64,000 nt of DNA from Coenobita brevimanus (GCA_032717465.1 CM064697.1:1987501-2051500), one strand, 5' to 3'. Shown: positions 14,241 through 25,732, numbered from the stretch's first letter. Program-made: numbers and translations. The notes: a model not told the origin generated them from the letters alone.

Positions 14241-14935
14241 GGGCGAATAGATTTATCTGGGATCATGGGTGGGAAGTTGTTAATGTGGGATACAGGCAGA
14301 GAGAGTGGGTGAAGAAATGTAGGAGAAAATTAGAGTGAGGGTGACTTCAGTAATTGTGAATCAGCTAATGGACTAGGGGAGACGGAGGTCGGGAATTTGT
14401 CAGTCGTAAGTAAATGAGTTTGAAGCAGATCCGGTAAGTGTTAACTGTCAGCTGGACGTGAGTGGATGGATTTGGGGGTTTAGATTGTATGAGACAGTGG
14501 ATGAATAGATAAAGGTTTGGTGGGTGTCTGTGGGCTGGAAGAAATGGGAATAATTAGTGAATTTGTATGGGTTAGATTGTAATGGCTAAACACGAGTGAA
14601 AATGTGGGAACAGGTGTGAGATAGTGGGTGTGGGTGGAAGTGGGTGTGAAACAGGTAAAGTGAGTGCGGTGGATGTTGGCCAGTGGATTTGAGTTAGGGT
14701 GGACGTAAAAGTGTGAGTGTGCGTGAGGATGAGCATGAGACAGTGGGTATGGAGGTGGGTGGGAGTGAGTCAGTGGGTGTGGTTGGGGTGGATGTGAGAC
14801 AGTCGGTGTGGGTAGGTTGTATATGAGACATTGGGTGTTAGCAGGGTGCGTGTGGGTGGAGCGGGTGTGAGACAGTGGATGTGGGTGTGGGTGGGCGTGA
14901 GACAATGTACTGGGCGTGAGACAGGTCTGGCAAGG
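14241..14935. repeat. Degenerate GTGAGACAGTGGGTGTGG minisatellite
   Basis: GTGAGACAGTGGGTGTGGGT words recur with ~25-60 base spacing, most clearly between 14600 and 14920. The minus-strand frame of 172 residues is a Ser/Thr/His/Pro translation of the repeat. Confidence 0.75.
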
Positions 14936-15003
14936 GGGGTCCTGGGGTAATGACTGGTTGGGCCTTCGCCTGTCACACTCCGTCAAGCAGGGGGGCACAT
15001 CAC

Positions 15004-15005
<2 letters not shown>

Positions 15006-15069
<64 letters not shown>
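15006..15069. repeat. (GT)n microsatellite
   Basis: About 32 GT units. Confidence 0.97.
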
Positions 15070-15070
<1 letters not shown>

Positions 15071-16000
15071 ATAATTTCATTTCTGACCCTCTTACCACCC
15101 TACTGAAGTACCACGTTAGGCCATTCTTGCTTTGTTTTTTTTCTTCTCGTTCCCTTTTTTATTTTAATTTCAGAAACCGACAAAGCATGCACGGTTTTAG
15201 GTTATAGACAGTTAATGCCCTACATATTAAACATGCCATGTGGAGAATTCACGTAGCCTATGGAAGTAAACGGAGAGGGGCTTATTGCATTCACTTAGGA
15301 GTTCTGATGGGCTGTTGAAATGTATGTGCAGTACTGATGCGTTTGTGTGTATGTGTGGCGTGTACTGTTTTATTTAACTTAGTGATTTTTGTTGCCTGTG
15401 CATAACTTTTTTTTTTTCATAGTAAGAGTGTAAGGTGTCAGTACAGATTTGGAATGAGAAAACGTGGCGGCCAGAGATGCAGGTGGCATGAAGTAATCCG
15501 TTTATGTGGTAGGGGGGATGGAAAAGGGTGAACACACGCACAACAAGACAGGGCTGAATGGCGTAGGCTGGAGAATGCCTTTGTCTTGGTCTGAGTAATA
15601 ATAGGTGGTGGTAATAACGATAGTGATGGCATTAGTGTGGGTGTGGGTGTGTGTGTGGGTGTGAGCAGATGTAAATTTTTATTTAGAGCGGGGGGTTTGG
15701 GGGGTTAGATGTGTATTATCCCTTCTTCCACTGAAAAAAACAAAAAAGCTTCAGAATTGTGTAGTATTTATTGTCAGAAGTGTATCGCCTGTGACTGGGG
15801 TGTTTCTTTTGTTTGAACAGTTTTTCTTCGCTCTCCCCTGCTAGCTAAAAGTATGCTTCAAAAGTCATGCATTTATTGTCAGGCTTTAGCACAGACGACT
15901 GGGCGTTTTGATTACTTTGAATATTTTGCCTTCACTCTCCCACACTAGCTCATCCCTTCGTCCCTTCGCTATATTTAAGCTCTTTTCCATTTTGCGTCCA
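15070..16000. other. Unique sequence, nothing recognised
   Basis: Contains a short GTGTGGGTGTGAGCAGATG patch (15633-15670) that matches words of the 2.6-3.2 kb minisatellite. Otherwise no gene or repeat is recognised. Confidence 0.5.
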
Positions 16001-16494
16001 TCTCCCCGTCCGTGGCTGCTCCCTCTTCATGAATTATGCATCCGATCATAGACACCGCCTCCTCTCATGGCTGTGATTCCGGGCCTCGGCTATCATGCTA
16101 TCCTTCTATCTTTTTCCCTATCAGCACCAACACCCTCCGCCCTCTCATCCATCCCTCTTTCTACTCCCCTTTCTCTCTCTCTCGTGGGTCTTATTCTTTT
16201 CTGCCATCTCTCCTCATCGACTTGTTTAAATGCTAATATCTTCGGCCTCACTCTTTCTCCTCCTTATTTCTTTCCTCATGTCACTTCTTGTCTCTGCCTG
16301 CTAGTAGTCTCGCCTCTTGTCTGTCCTTCTCTTCCCCAGTTCATGCTTTCCACTCTCCCCATTTTAATTCTTTTTCTGTCCCTTACTGCATTCATTTCAT
16401 TCTGTTCCTTAGCCATCTCCATCCCAGTCCTTCTTTCCGTGGCTCTTCTTTTCTCCCATTCGCCTCCTCTCTACTCCAGCACTCCTCTCCCAAC

Positions 16495-16531
<37 letters not shown>

Positions 16532-17676
16532 TATGTCCCTCGTCCCCACACCCACCCTTGCCTCACATCTCTTTTTGCATGTCCCTCTCTTCTCTTTCTT
16601 TCCGTTGACGCCCTTATTCTCCCACGACACCTCTTATGCTTCTCACCTATCTGCACCTCCACACCTTTCCTTTCTTCCCTCCAGTTTTCCCACACTACTT
16701 TCCTGCCCCACCATTCACATATTACACCCGCCAGCTCCCCGTCCCCTACTTTACACATTTCTTTAATAAAACTCTCACATATTCTGTCCTCATAAGTCTC
16801 ACCTACTTTTACTATCACCCCTGCAACTCTCACCTCCTTTCCTGTGTACGCGTCATTTCTCTCTCTCCCTGTACTCATCTCCCACACTTTTCTCTAACTT
16901 ATCTCTCACTAGTTCTTCTGCTTTGTTGATTGACACATCTCGCTTCTTTTTCATGTCTTTCCACACGTTTCTTTCAATCTCACCATTCATTCCTCTCCCT
17001 TGTCACTTCCTTCACACACACCTTTGCTCTTCCCATTCTCCTCCCAGTTTTCAGTCCTCCACAATATTCCCCACAGCTTCTTTGCTACACCACACTTCCC
17101 TTCAGTCCTCCTCCCCACATTTCTCCTCTACAGCCCTCCTCCCATAGTTCTCCTCTTCAGTCCCTCCTCCCACAGTCCTCCTTCTCAGTTCTCTCCAGTC
17201 TTACTCCTCACAGCTCTCCACTCCAGTCCTTCTCCCCACAGTTCTCTTCAGTCCTCCTCCTCACAGCTCTCCTCTCCAGTTTTCCTCCCCACACTTCTCC
17301 TTTTCCACTCCTCATCCCACTTTCCAATCCTTACCCTCACACTTCCTTCCACTCCTCGTACACCAGTTCTACTCTCCCTCTCCTGACACATTTCTCCAGT
17401 CCTTCTCCCCACATTTTTTTTTCACTTCTCCTACCCACAGGTCTCCTTCCCAACCTATCACACTAATCTCCATTCTTCCCTTCCACACTTCTCTCCAGTC
17501 CTTTCTCCACATTACATTTCCTCTCTCCCACCTTTCGCACACAACCCTCTGTTCTCCACTCCGCATTCTCTCCAGTCTGTTTACCCATGCTTCCCGTAGT
17601 ACTCGATTCCTTTACCCTACACTACTTTCCTCTCCTCCTCCCCAGACCTATACTCTTTCTTCTCATCCATACGCTG
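16001..17676. repeat. 1.7-kb pyrimidine-rich tract with tandem TCCTCCCCACA words
   Basis: Mostly C/T. Includes (CT)n at about 16499-16529. From 17080 to 17300 the words CAGTCCTCCTCCCCACA and AGTTCTCCTCTCCAG recur every ~20-25 bases, a local minisatellite. The 242- and 178-residue plus-strand frames are Ser/Leu/Pro/Phe-rich translations of this bias. Confidence 0.8.
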
Positions 17677-17677
17677 C

Positions 17678-17756
<79 letters not shown>
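17677..17756. repeat. Compound (CT)n-(CA)n microsatellite
   Basis: About 11 CT units followed by about 28 CA units. Confidence 0.97.
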
Positions 17757-17757
<1 letters not shown>

Positions 17758-17992
17758 TTTCTTTTCTTCCTCGTCGCTATACGTATTCTCTCTTTCCCCT
17801 CCTCACGCTTTCACATTATTTTTTCTTCTATTCCTCACACTTTTTTTTGTCTCTTCCCCACGCTTGTTTTCTCTCTCACCCCCACATCCCACACTTATTT
17901 CCTCTTTCTTCTCCTCCCCGTATTTATTTTCTCCTTCTTCTTCCTCCTCCCCACACTTATTATCTCGTTCTCCCCCTCCCTCATCATTGCAG

Positions 17993-18036
17993 AGGGCCCT
18001 CCACCCCCGCGAGATATGGAGGGTCGTGACGATAAA
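17993..18036 (+). CDS. Candidate small internal exon (plus strand)
   Basis: A long polypyrimidine run ending CCCTCATCATTGCAG (17978-17992) is followed by 44 bases ending GATAAA and then GTAAGC, a strong donor. The frame that fits reads (E)GPPPPRDMEGRDDK, acidic/proline-rich and unlike the Ser/Leu translation of the flanking pyrimidine tract. It would enter in phase 1 and leave in phase 0. The second plus-strand candidate at 55619 enters in phase 0, so the two could join, across a ~37.6-kb intron. The upstream tract is pyrimidine-rich over 2 kb, which lowers the weight of the 3' site. No family is recognised. Confidence 0.35.
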
Positions 18037-18119
18037 GTAAGCCACCCCGCTATCACCCACTCCACCTACACACACGCTGAGTTCACCCCCACCCACCCCT
18101 CCCTCCGACCCTGCAGGCC

Positions 18120-18580
18120 CATAGTCAGCAGGGGGGATGAGGGGAGGTCGATGGGGTGGAGCGGAGGTCGATGGGGTGGAGCGGGGGTAGATGGGACGGG
18201 AAGCGAGTTGCTGGAGTTGAGTGGGAGTTGACTGGTTGGAGTGGGGCCGATGGAACGGGGCAACAGTCAACCGCATGGGGTAGGAGTTTCCTGGGTGGGA
18301 CTGAGTCGATGGGTTGGGGTGAGAGTTGACGGGGTGGGGTGAGAGTAGACGGGGTGGGGCGAGAGTAGACAAAGCGGGGTGGGGCGGGAGTCGACAGAAT
18401 AGGGTGGAGTGGGAGTCAGTGGGGTGGAGTGGGAAGCAAACTGGGTGGGGTGGAAGTCGACAGAATGGGGACGGGAATCAACAGAATGGGACGGGAGAAG
18501 GAGTTGACGGGATGGGGGTGGGTGGGTAGGGAGTTGACGGAGTTGGCGGGGAGTGAATGGGGTGGGTTAGGGGTAGTAAG
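18120..18580. repeat. G-rich minisatellite, GGGGTGGAGYGGGAGTYGA unit
   Basis: About 18-20 imperfect units of ~22-24 bases such as GATGGGGTGGAGCGGGAGT and GACGGGGTGGGGCGAGAGT. Many units hold GGGG or GGTGGGG runs, so the strand could form G-quadruplexes. Confidence 0.85.
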
Positions 18581-18589
18581 GTCAAAGCT

Positions 18590-20004
18590 GAATCGAAATG
18601 ATGCCTTGTCGACGGCGCATCTGACCTAGTTGCAAGAACGTAACTCTTGAGAAGGATTGCATAAGCGAACCCTTAGCTTTACTTTTTTCTTCATTTGTCT
18701 GCGTGTGGTTGCAGCAGAAAGGAATGTAAAGTACAGAGCTGCTGTACTTAGACAAGCACATACAAATATTTTCCACCTTTTGTAAAGTTTTCTCATATAA
18801 TGAACCGTTACGCATGAGTGCGTCGGGTAATTCAAGAAAAATAAAATGAACTTAACTGAGAAAAATTAAGAACTTTTAGCAGAGTACTGGTTTTTTTTCT
18901 TGTTTATTTTGACTTGACACTTGTTATCAGTATTTAGTTCGTAAAGCTGATTTTCATTTATATTTTATGAAAATGGATGTAAAATTCTGATGGATTTGCC
19001 TGGCTGTGACGAAGAAGCATGTGGTGGCCGTACTGGTGATCAGTGAAACTAAGTTAGTTTGATGCAGTTAATTGTATTAGGGAGGTTCAGTGTAAGAAAT
19101 CAGACGGGAATAGTTCCCCTCGCCATCTCACTCAGAAACACTGTAGGTGAAGTATGGCTGTGTGGCTCAGTCTTAAACACCACCATGACACCAGTCCCCG
19201 ACCCCAAATCGCAGCACTGTTGGAGAAACTGACCACAACGTTGTTCAGGCTTTCTCGATTACAGAATTTGCTAGAAACAGCCGAACCTGCCGAAGCACGA
19301 AACATTAAAAAACGTAGCGATTAGGACGGTTTATTGTCACAATTCATGCCCGATTTTCCACATTCTTATGGGGGGTGGGGATATACAGCTGAAGATTTTC
19401 ATTCTCTTTGGGGACGTGAATCAAAGGATGTAGAAAACTTGCCGTAAGAGGTACATATAGGGCCCTTTGCAACACACGTCTTGGGCGGATGGATCGCGGT
19501 ATCCCCACTCCGATTCATGATGCAGTTAATTACTGTCGAATGATTATCTCTGATTTCGAATGCTTGTACCGCATGCTGATTGATGTAACATTTTACTGAG
19601 ATCGAAAATTTCTACTACGTTGCGCCATCTTAGACAAGACACCACACTTGTTTGTTAGTTTTTCCGACCTTGTGAAAAGGATTTGAGTACTAAATTATAT
19701 ATGTTTTGCAAGTTTGGCTACTGAGCAACATGGTGTATCTCTCCGTCATTTTATTACACACTTGTGAGTACTATACTGATATAACTGGTATTAACATTGT
19801 AAAATACTGCTTTACAGCTGGTGTTCGTAGAGGCAAGAAGATGATATTTTTTGTTCTCTCTCTTACAACGACGTAATTATGTACTGAAAGTTGTGCGACG
19901 ATTTTTTTTTTTTTTTATCTGCAGTGGTAAGATCGCATGGTATGGGATACGGAAGTGGCCTGTCTTTAATATAGCCCTTGTTCATTGTACGTAGGTCGAA
20001 TCCA
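18590..20004. other. Unique AT-rich sequence, nothing recognised
   Basis: About 1.4 kb with no long frame, RNA gene or recognised transposon. Short T runs occur at about 18890 and 19900. Confidence 0.5.
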
Positions 20005-20103
20005 TTTACTCCTAACAGTCACTTTTGTATTTGACTTGATTCTCGCTCCTACCAAGTACTATTACTCAAATTATGGGAGATCTCAAGTAGTGAAGGGGTT
20101 AAT
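20005..20103 (-). repeat. Partial copy of the TTAA-ended dispersed repeat
   Basis: Ends with AGATCTCAAGTAGTGAAGGG then GTTAA, the same terminal segment as the copy at 23648-23746. The inner core is diverged and the left end is uncertain. Confidence 0.5.
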
Positions 20104-20394
20104 GAAGACATGTTCAGAAAGTTCATTACATAGCTGAATAGGATTTGTGTAGTGGTAACAGTAATAGAATGCCAAATACGTCGTGGCAGTGAAGTGGCCA
20201 AGCTGCTACCCTCCAGTAAATAAAATTCAGTGCCAGCTTGTTTGAAAACTTGCTTATCTCTCTGTCCAGTGAAAAATACTGATCACGATTGACGGAGTGC
20301 ATGAGCCACAACAATAGGACCTTAACGCTGGTTCAAGGTAATATCACAACAGGATGCCTCTCCGTTAACGGCAGCGTGAAGGGAAAGCCGGGAG

Positions 20395-20402
20395 TGACGT
20401 CA
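20395..20402. promoter_or_regulatory. Perfect CRE palindrome TGACGTCA
   Basis: An 8-base CREB/ATF consensus in unique DNA, just upstream of a short (CA)n at about 20495-20513. One chance match of this length is expected about every 65 kb, so context is needed before assigning function. Confidence 0.25.
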
Positions 20403-21109
20403 CGGGGAAGCTCTCAGGCGCTCGATCATTCAAGCAGAAAAGCACCATCTCACTCACGCACACCCACACGCACAAACGCACGCCTGAGTAAACACACACA
20501 CACACACACACACATCGCCGTTCTAGCAACACTTAAACCCCTCATTTCCATTAAACCTATACTTTATATGCTCAGTTGTTCTTACTCAGTTATATCCCAG
20601 TAGAGAATGTATGTAGGATTATGTATTTGATAGAAGCAGTTGTAATTGTTATGAGAAATCTAGCCATTTGTTACATTATTGTTATTCATTGTTGTCCACT
20701 TTTGTTCCTTTTGTGTGGTAGACTCCACGTGCAGACTTTAATACTGTGTCAGATAAACTGGATGATATTAGTCTCATCAAGTGGTAGGTGGTGGCGACCA
20801 TCATCCACTCACATGATGTAGTGCTGCCTGCTTCTTCCGTAGCCTTTATCATTCTTTTTCTTTGTTTGCCTTCCTCTCTTCCTATTTCTCCCATCTTTCC
20901 TGTCACTTCTTATTGCTTTCCTTTCCTTTACAAGTGATTTTACATTGAGTGACAAGCCAAATGGTTTCCTGTAAGCCAAGAAACCATTTACAACGCTGGA
21001 TGTTAACCATATAACCATACGTTCTCCCCACGTGACAGCATTTGGGTTGGTGGAGGGTTAGTGTCCCTCCCCGTAAAACAAATAACTCAAAGTCAAATGG
21101 CCACCCCTT

Positions 21110-21336
21110 ACGGGATTATGGCATCTGGCAATAGACAGATAGATAGATATTCTCACTCCTGCTAGGACTATTTCATTCACATTGGGAGACCCCTCTAGGT
21201 GAAGGAGTTAGTCTTTTTTAACGCCTGTATCACGATGAGTTTTTTTTCATAGTCTTTACTAGAAAACAAAAAGAAAAAAATGGTCGCCATAGGATTTCGT
21301 TCAGCTTAGAGGAAACTGCTCGTAGTGAAGGGGTAA
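21110..21336 (-). repeat. Two adjacent copies of the TTAA-ended dispersed repeat
   Basis: The first ends CCTCTAGGTGAAGGAGTTAG near 21212. The second starts TTAACGCC at 21218, carries CACGATGAG, then GGATTTCGTTCAGCTTAGAG, and ends CTCGTAGTGAAGGGGTAA at 21336. In this orientation the core is the reverse complement of AATAAAATCGTC. Confidence 0.6.
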
Positions 21337-21339
21337 GTG

Positions 21340-22030
21340 CGTGATGGAGGAATGAGGGAGAGATTAAAATACAATTCAAGAGGCCTTTTCTCCGCTAAAT
21401 AAAACTGTCTTTAGGAAATAAAATTATAACAAAAGAAATGGATGTTGGAAGACGGAGGAGGAAGTGTTAAGAGTACTGGAAGAATTTGACCCTTATGGGG
21501 AAATGTTAGGTAACTGAGACATGTCTGAGTCAGCGATAGTGTTGTCGGGAGAGGATGTAAGAGCCATGTTCGAGGGCTGAGATGATGTATCAGGGGACAT
21601 TGAGGAATTTATGTCCTTGCTCCATGGTGGAGGAATGGAGGGGGAAATCAGGAGCATGATGGAGGATGTAGGTTGGAGATTAGGACTTTGATGGAGAAAA
21701 AAGTAGGGCGATTAAGAGTGTGACGGTGGAATGGGGGTGGAGACTGCAAAAGTAGGAGTAGTATAGAGAAGAGGGAATTTATCACTGTGATGAGTGGAGA
21801 CTGGGAGCCTGACGAAGAAAAGAGGGGGTAGTTTGGAGCATGGTGGAGGAAAGAGGGCGAACTTAAGAGCATGAGGAACGAGGTTAAGAGCAGGATGGAG
21901 AAGAAAAAGAAAAAGATCAGAATATAAGGAAAGGGGGCGAACTGAAGAGTATGAGAACGAGGGGGATAACGCTGTGATGGTGGGGATGAGGAACAGGATG
22001 GAGAAAAAAGGGGAGTGGTTAAAAATATGA
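21340..22030. repeat. Purine-rich degenerate minisatellite
   Basis: GGAGCATGATGGAGGA, AAGAGTGTGATGGTGG and AAGAGGGGGCGAACTGAAGA words recur at irregular ~40-60 base intervals on the plus strand. There is no coding content. Confidence 0.6.
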
Positions 22031-22042
22031 GAAGGTGGAGGA

Positions 22043-22250
22043 TTAATTCTTTCAGTCCGACGACGTCTTTTTCGTTTTATTCCAACCTCAAGACGATTTC
22101 ATTCAGCTTGGGAAACGCACTTCGTATTCAAGGGGACAGTGAAGGCTCTGTCAAAACCCTGCATTCCGAAAACACTGTTAATCAGAATACAATCGACAGG
22201 AGATAGCAAGAATAAAGCAATGAAATACGTCATCTGATTCAAGGAGTTAA
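22043..22250. repeat. Head-to-head pair of TTAA-ended dispersed repeats
   Basis: The left copy starts TTAATTCTTTCAGTCCGACG at 22043 and carries AGACGATTTCATTCAGCTTG. The right copy (to the TTAA at 22247-22250) carries the opposite-strand form ACAATCGACAGGAGATAGCA then AGAATAAAG. The cores therefore face each other and could pair as a hairpin. Confidence 0.55.
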
Positions 22251-22429
22251 GGGGTTGGTGGAGGAATGGAAGGGGTGGGGTTGTGCCGGTGTGGATGTTG
22301 CATTACAGTGATCAGAGCTCCGTGACGTCGATATCGCAACGTGTACCACCAAACCACCACACAGTTCTTACAGGGGAGGCCTTAGATAAGCCTCTCCCCA
22401 CCTGGATTGCTTCATATAGGGATGCCCGT

Positions 22430-22925
22430 GACGTCTTGTTTAGCGCTGAGTATCTTGCTTCACCTTTAGTTTCGCCCTGGTTATTGGTGATTCAGTTGTT
22501 TGGGTTATTGATGTGTCAGGTTTTATATTGGTTATCTTGCTGCGTCTTTGTTATTTCATATTGATGGTTCGGGTGTTAGACTCCGTTGTATGACTTTGTT
22601 TAGTATTGGGTATCCTCACTATCTCTGATTCCTCCCTGGTTATTGGTCGTTAAGTTGTTTAGGGTATTGTTTGAGTTACGGTATGTGAGTGTTTACTAGT
22701 GGTTCTGTAGTTAAAGAATCTGTAGCTGAGGTTGTTAGTTTGTGAGATGATGATGTGGTTGTCAGAGTATAAAGCTGTTGTATCTTAGGTGGATTTGGGT
22801 GTTCTGTAGGTAAGTTGTGGACTGTATCTATAGAGGATATTGGTGGTTAGGTTGTCAGGTTCGTTGTATTTGAGGTTGATATCGGTGGGTTTGTCATTAG
22901 GGAAGCTGTATTTGAGGTTGTTAGG
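22430..22925. repeat. Direct repeat and GGTTGTTAG-type degenerate repeats
   Basis: CCTGGTTATTGGTGATTCAG at about 22480 recurs as CCTGGTTATTGGTCGTTAAG near 22635, in the same context about 157 bases apart. From 22690 to 22925, GTATTTGAGGTTGTTAGG-like words recur. Confidence 0.5.
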
Positions 22926-23099
22926 GCCTGGGATGTGGAGGCGATAATGGTGACCAACTGTTATGTGGGAAGGAAATAGTTGTGAAGTAGTAGTCTCCTC
23001 TTATTTGATGGCTGGCCAATTAGTGCCATACATCCAGTGACTCAGTTTGATTTTCAGTTTGTTCTTGGTACGTGCGGATGATTTTATTTAATTTGATAT

Positions 23100-23240
23100 C
23101 TCCGTTAGTGAAAATATTAATGAAGGCTACATCTACCCCTTACAGTTCGAAAAGTTGGCCCTAAGAGGAGTAAAGTCGACTGGAGATACCAAGGATAGAA
23201 TATGAAATAGTCATTGAACTGAAGTCGCTAAGGTGGTTAA
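23100..23240 (+). repeat. Diverged copy of the TTAA-type dispersed repeat
   Basis: CAGTTCGAAAAGTTGGCCCT followed by GTCGACTGGAGATACCAAGG parallels TAGTTCGAAATGTCGCTCCT and ACCGTCTGGAGACAGCAAAA at 23770-23820. Confidence 0.45.
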
Positions 23241-23494
23241 AATTTACGCGGTTGTATGGTAGTGTGAATGTGATAATAATGACGACCGTGTCTTAAGAAG
23301 GATGGTTGTGAACTGAGGTTTTGTCTTAAATTGGTGGTTGGGTAGTTAAGATAGTAAAAAAAAAAAAACGAGTTAATACTGAACTGCTTTCTGGTTGGCA
23401 GAGGGGCCTTTACGACACCACTTCCTTAGCGATTTAAATAATCGTGTCTGACTTCAGTATTTTCTTTTATGTAGTTTTTGTTTTCTGTCTACAG

Positions 23495-23629
23495 TGTTTG
23501 CTTCGGTTAAATACAATTATGGTTTTTAGGCAGAAACATCGCTGCGGAAGAACTGTCACGAAAGCTCTAAAACCACCGAGAATTCTGCCCAGTGGAGGGT
23601 CTTGTGTTAGTCGAGGGGGGCATAACTGA
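23495..23629 (+). CDS. Weak candidate terminal exon (plus strand)
   Basis: A strong 3' splice signal (TTTTGTTTTCTGTCTACAG ending at 23494) opens a 44-codon frame to TGA at 23627-23629. The frame contains RQKHRCGRTVTKALKPPRIL, basic and non-repetitive. There is no poly-A signal close downstream, and a TTAA-repeat copy starts 19 bases later. The entry phase would be 0. No family is recognised; it could be chance. Confidence 0.2.
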   Translation, partial: CLLRLNTIMVFRQKHRCGRTVTKALKPPRILPSGGSCVSRGGHN

Positions 23630-23647
23630 TACGTGATGCTCAAATAG

Positions 23648-23746
23648 TTAACCCGTTCACAACGATGACGCGTTTTCATTTTGATCAGACTACCACTTGA
23701 CGATTTTACGCAACTTAGGAAGAATCTCAAGTGGTGAAGGGTTTAA
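23648..23746 (-). repeat. Best-preserved copy of the TTAA-ended dispersed repeat (99 bp)
   Basis: Starts TTAACCCGTTCACAACGATG and ends CAAGTGGTGAAGGGTTTAA. The ends are imperfect inverted repeats of each other (TTAACCC-TTCAC against GTGAAGGGTTTAA). The interior holds ACTTGACGATTTTACGCAAC, the reverse form of the core. This copy defines the family: TTAA ends, ~12-bp inverted termini, no coding capacity. Confidence 0.75.
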
Positions 23747-23850
23747 TGGAAAAAGTATCTGACCTCTTTAGTTCGAAATGTCGCTCCTGAGTTGAATTAT
23801 ACCGTCTGGAGACAGCAAAAATAATATGTAAAAGACATTTCCTAGCTGCG
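23747..23850 (+). repeat. Copy of the TTAA dispersed repeat, opposite orientation
   Basis: Follows the preceding copy almost directly. Carries TCGCTCCTGAGTTGAATTAT and ACCGTCTGGAGACAGCAAAA, the forward form of the core, giving a tail-to-tail pair. Confidence 0.55.
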
Positions 23851-24124
23851 CGGGTTGAGGTTTGGGTAGTGGAGCAGAGGCAGTGTTAATGTGGGGTCTG
23901 CGTTGCGTCGAAGGGGTTACGGCAGTGAATTGAGGTCTCTGTGATTTGATGCTCTGGTAGTTATGGCCGGGTAGTTTGGGTAGCAGCATCTTAGGGAGTT
24001 ATATATTAACAGAGGAGGTGATGATAATGAAGGTCCTGTGCTGTGTCGAAGAGGAGATGGCGGGGAATTATGTTTAGGACTCATATTTTGGTGTGTGTGG
24101 AGGGGTATTGCGGTGATGGAAGCT

Positions 24125-24172
24125 TCTCATTGGCGGGATATCCACTGTTTCTGATAAAGGGGTGACGTCATC
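24125..24172. promoter_or_regulatory. CCAAT-like box and CRE cluster
   Basis: ATTGGCGGG (inverted CCAAT, at about 24129) lies 34 bases from a perfect TGACGTCA (24163-24170), with GC-richer DNA downstream to about 24290. This is a recognised proximal-promoter combination, but there is no TATA or initiator that I can place and no adjacent first exon. Confidence 0.25.
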
Positions 24173-24299
24173 CCCCTGGCACCGAGCTCTTCTACTTTAT
24201 TAATGTTTTTATCACGGCCGGACTCGCGCCCTCACTGGTTTTATGGCCACGGAAAACATGGGTGTAATTCCCGACCAAAACCCGCTTTGGGAGGCTTAA

Positions 24300-25050
24300 T
24301 TATACACACCCCTCTTGCCCGCTACGTTATCTAGCTCCCCTCCCTTCCCCTCCTATCCCCCTCTTACAGTCTCTCCTCCCCCAATATACCCCAGTATCTT
24401 CACTATTCCCCTCCTCTATCGTCCTACATCCAACTCTTCATGATCCATCCCCCTCTCCCCACACCTCTCCCACTCCCATCCCCAGTGCCCCCTCACAATC
24501 CCTCCTGCCCCAATACCCTCACTGTCCCCCTCTTCTTTTGTCCTACCCCAATCCTCCACTATCCCTTCCTCTTTCCCCACTTACCTAAACCTCACGATCT
24601 CCACCTATTCCCCCGTTTTCACTCTTCCCCCACTATCTCCTTCTCACCCGCCTCCTACCCTCAGTCCCTCACTATCCTTTCCTCTCTCTCCGTCTATCCT
24701 CATTTCCCCATCACTGTCCCTTTTCCCTCCCCCACCTGCCCTCAACCATTTACAGTGGTCTCTTCTCTCCACATCTACCTTCCTCTTCCCTCTGCCGTTC
24801 CCTCCTCTCTCCCCTCCTACGCCCAGCCACTCCACCAGTCGCTCCTCTCTATCCATCTACCCTCAGCTCCTCTCCATTATTCCCTCCTCTCTCTCGCCAC
24901 CTGCCCTCAATCCTTGCAGCATCCCCTCGTCTCCCCGTATCTACCATCAGCCCCCAACTCCCTCTACCCTACTCCGCCACCTACACTCTCCCTCCCTCGT
25001 CCGCCCACAAAACCACTGCCCTCCATCCCGTGTTTAGAGCCGTGGATAGG
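24300..25050. repeat. Pyrimidine tract with CCTACCCTCAGYCCCTCAC words
   Basis: Nearly pure C/T with recurrent TCTACCCTCAGCTCCTCTCC and CACTATCCCTTCCTC-like words at 30-60 base spacing, a degenerate minisatellite. The 242-residue plus-strand frame is Pro/Ser/Leu-rich translation of it. Confidence 0.8.
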
Positions 25051-25680
25051 TGGGTGTTATGTGATAAGCCTTTACCCTCAGGCATTATTTGTTTGTAATA
25101 CTGCCATGATGCACTCGTTTGTCTTGTTTCGTGTGTGTGTGTGTGTGTATGTGTGTGTGTTATTATAACAATCGCTGTAGAAAGCCTTGCTCCTTTTACA
25201 TACGTTTTTTCAGCATATTTTTAAACTGTTATACTCACGTTCTGTGAAGCCCTATTGCTTCTGTTCCTACATTTTTATTGTAATAACTGGCAATGAATGA
25301 AGGGCTGTTGCTTTTCTTTCTCCTTTTTATTTTTTTAAATAGTAATTCTGTAATTCAGTGATCTCCCATTGCGTTCATTATTTTAACCCCGATTGGCATC
25401 TGATATAGCATTATCCTCGGAAATGCCTTTTTTTCTTCTTCTTCTTTACATTGTTGGATGTTTTTCCTTATATGCGCGTCCTATTTTTTTTTTTCTGACT
25501 TCGTGTTTTCTGTTATCTTGTTTCTTCCATCATTTCTTTTCATGACTGGATATGAAGCTGTACGTGAAAGGAATGTTGAGCTGAGAGTGCGGGTTAAGGT
25601 GCCTGTCCCTGACCCCCCACACCCTCCTTCCAGCCCTCAAACTGTGTTGTCCTGTGCGGGTCGGAGGTGATGTGACCCTG
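25051..25680. other. T-rich unique sequence with a short (GT)n
   Basis: (GT)n at about 25132-25160. The frame at 25458-25670 reads MTGYEAVRERNVELRVRVKV in its middle, which is less repetitive than its surroundings, but it lacks convincing splice sites. No gene is called. Confidence 0.4.
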
Positions 25681-25732
25681 GGGAGAAGAGAGGGAGGGAG
25701 GGAGAGATAGATAGAGACAGAAATAGAGATGA

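Noticed and set aside
16067..16795. 242-codon plus-strand frame
   Set aside because: The Ser/Leu/Pro/Phe composition is expected from pyrimidine-biased DNA, where stop codons (all needing A or G) are rare. No splice or start context.
24440..25168. 242-codon plus-strand frame
   Set aside because: Same reason: a stop-poor pyrimidine tract with recurring minisatellite words.
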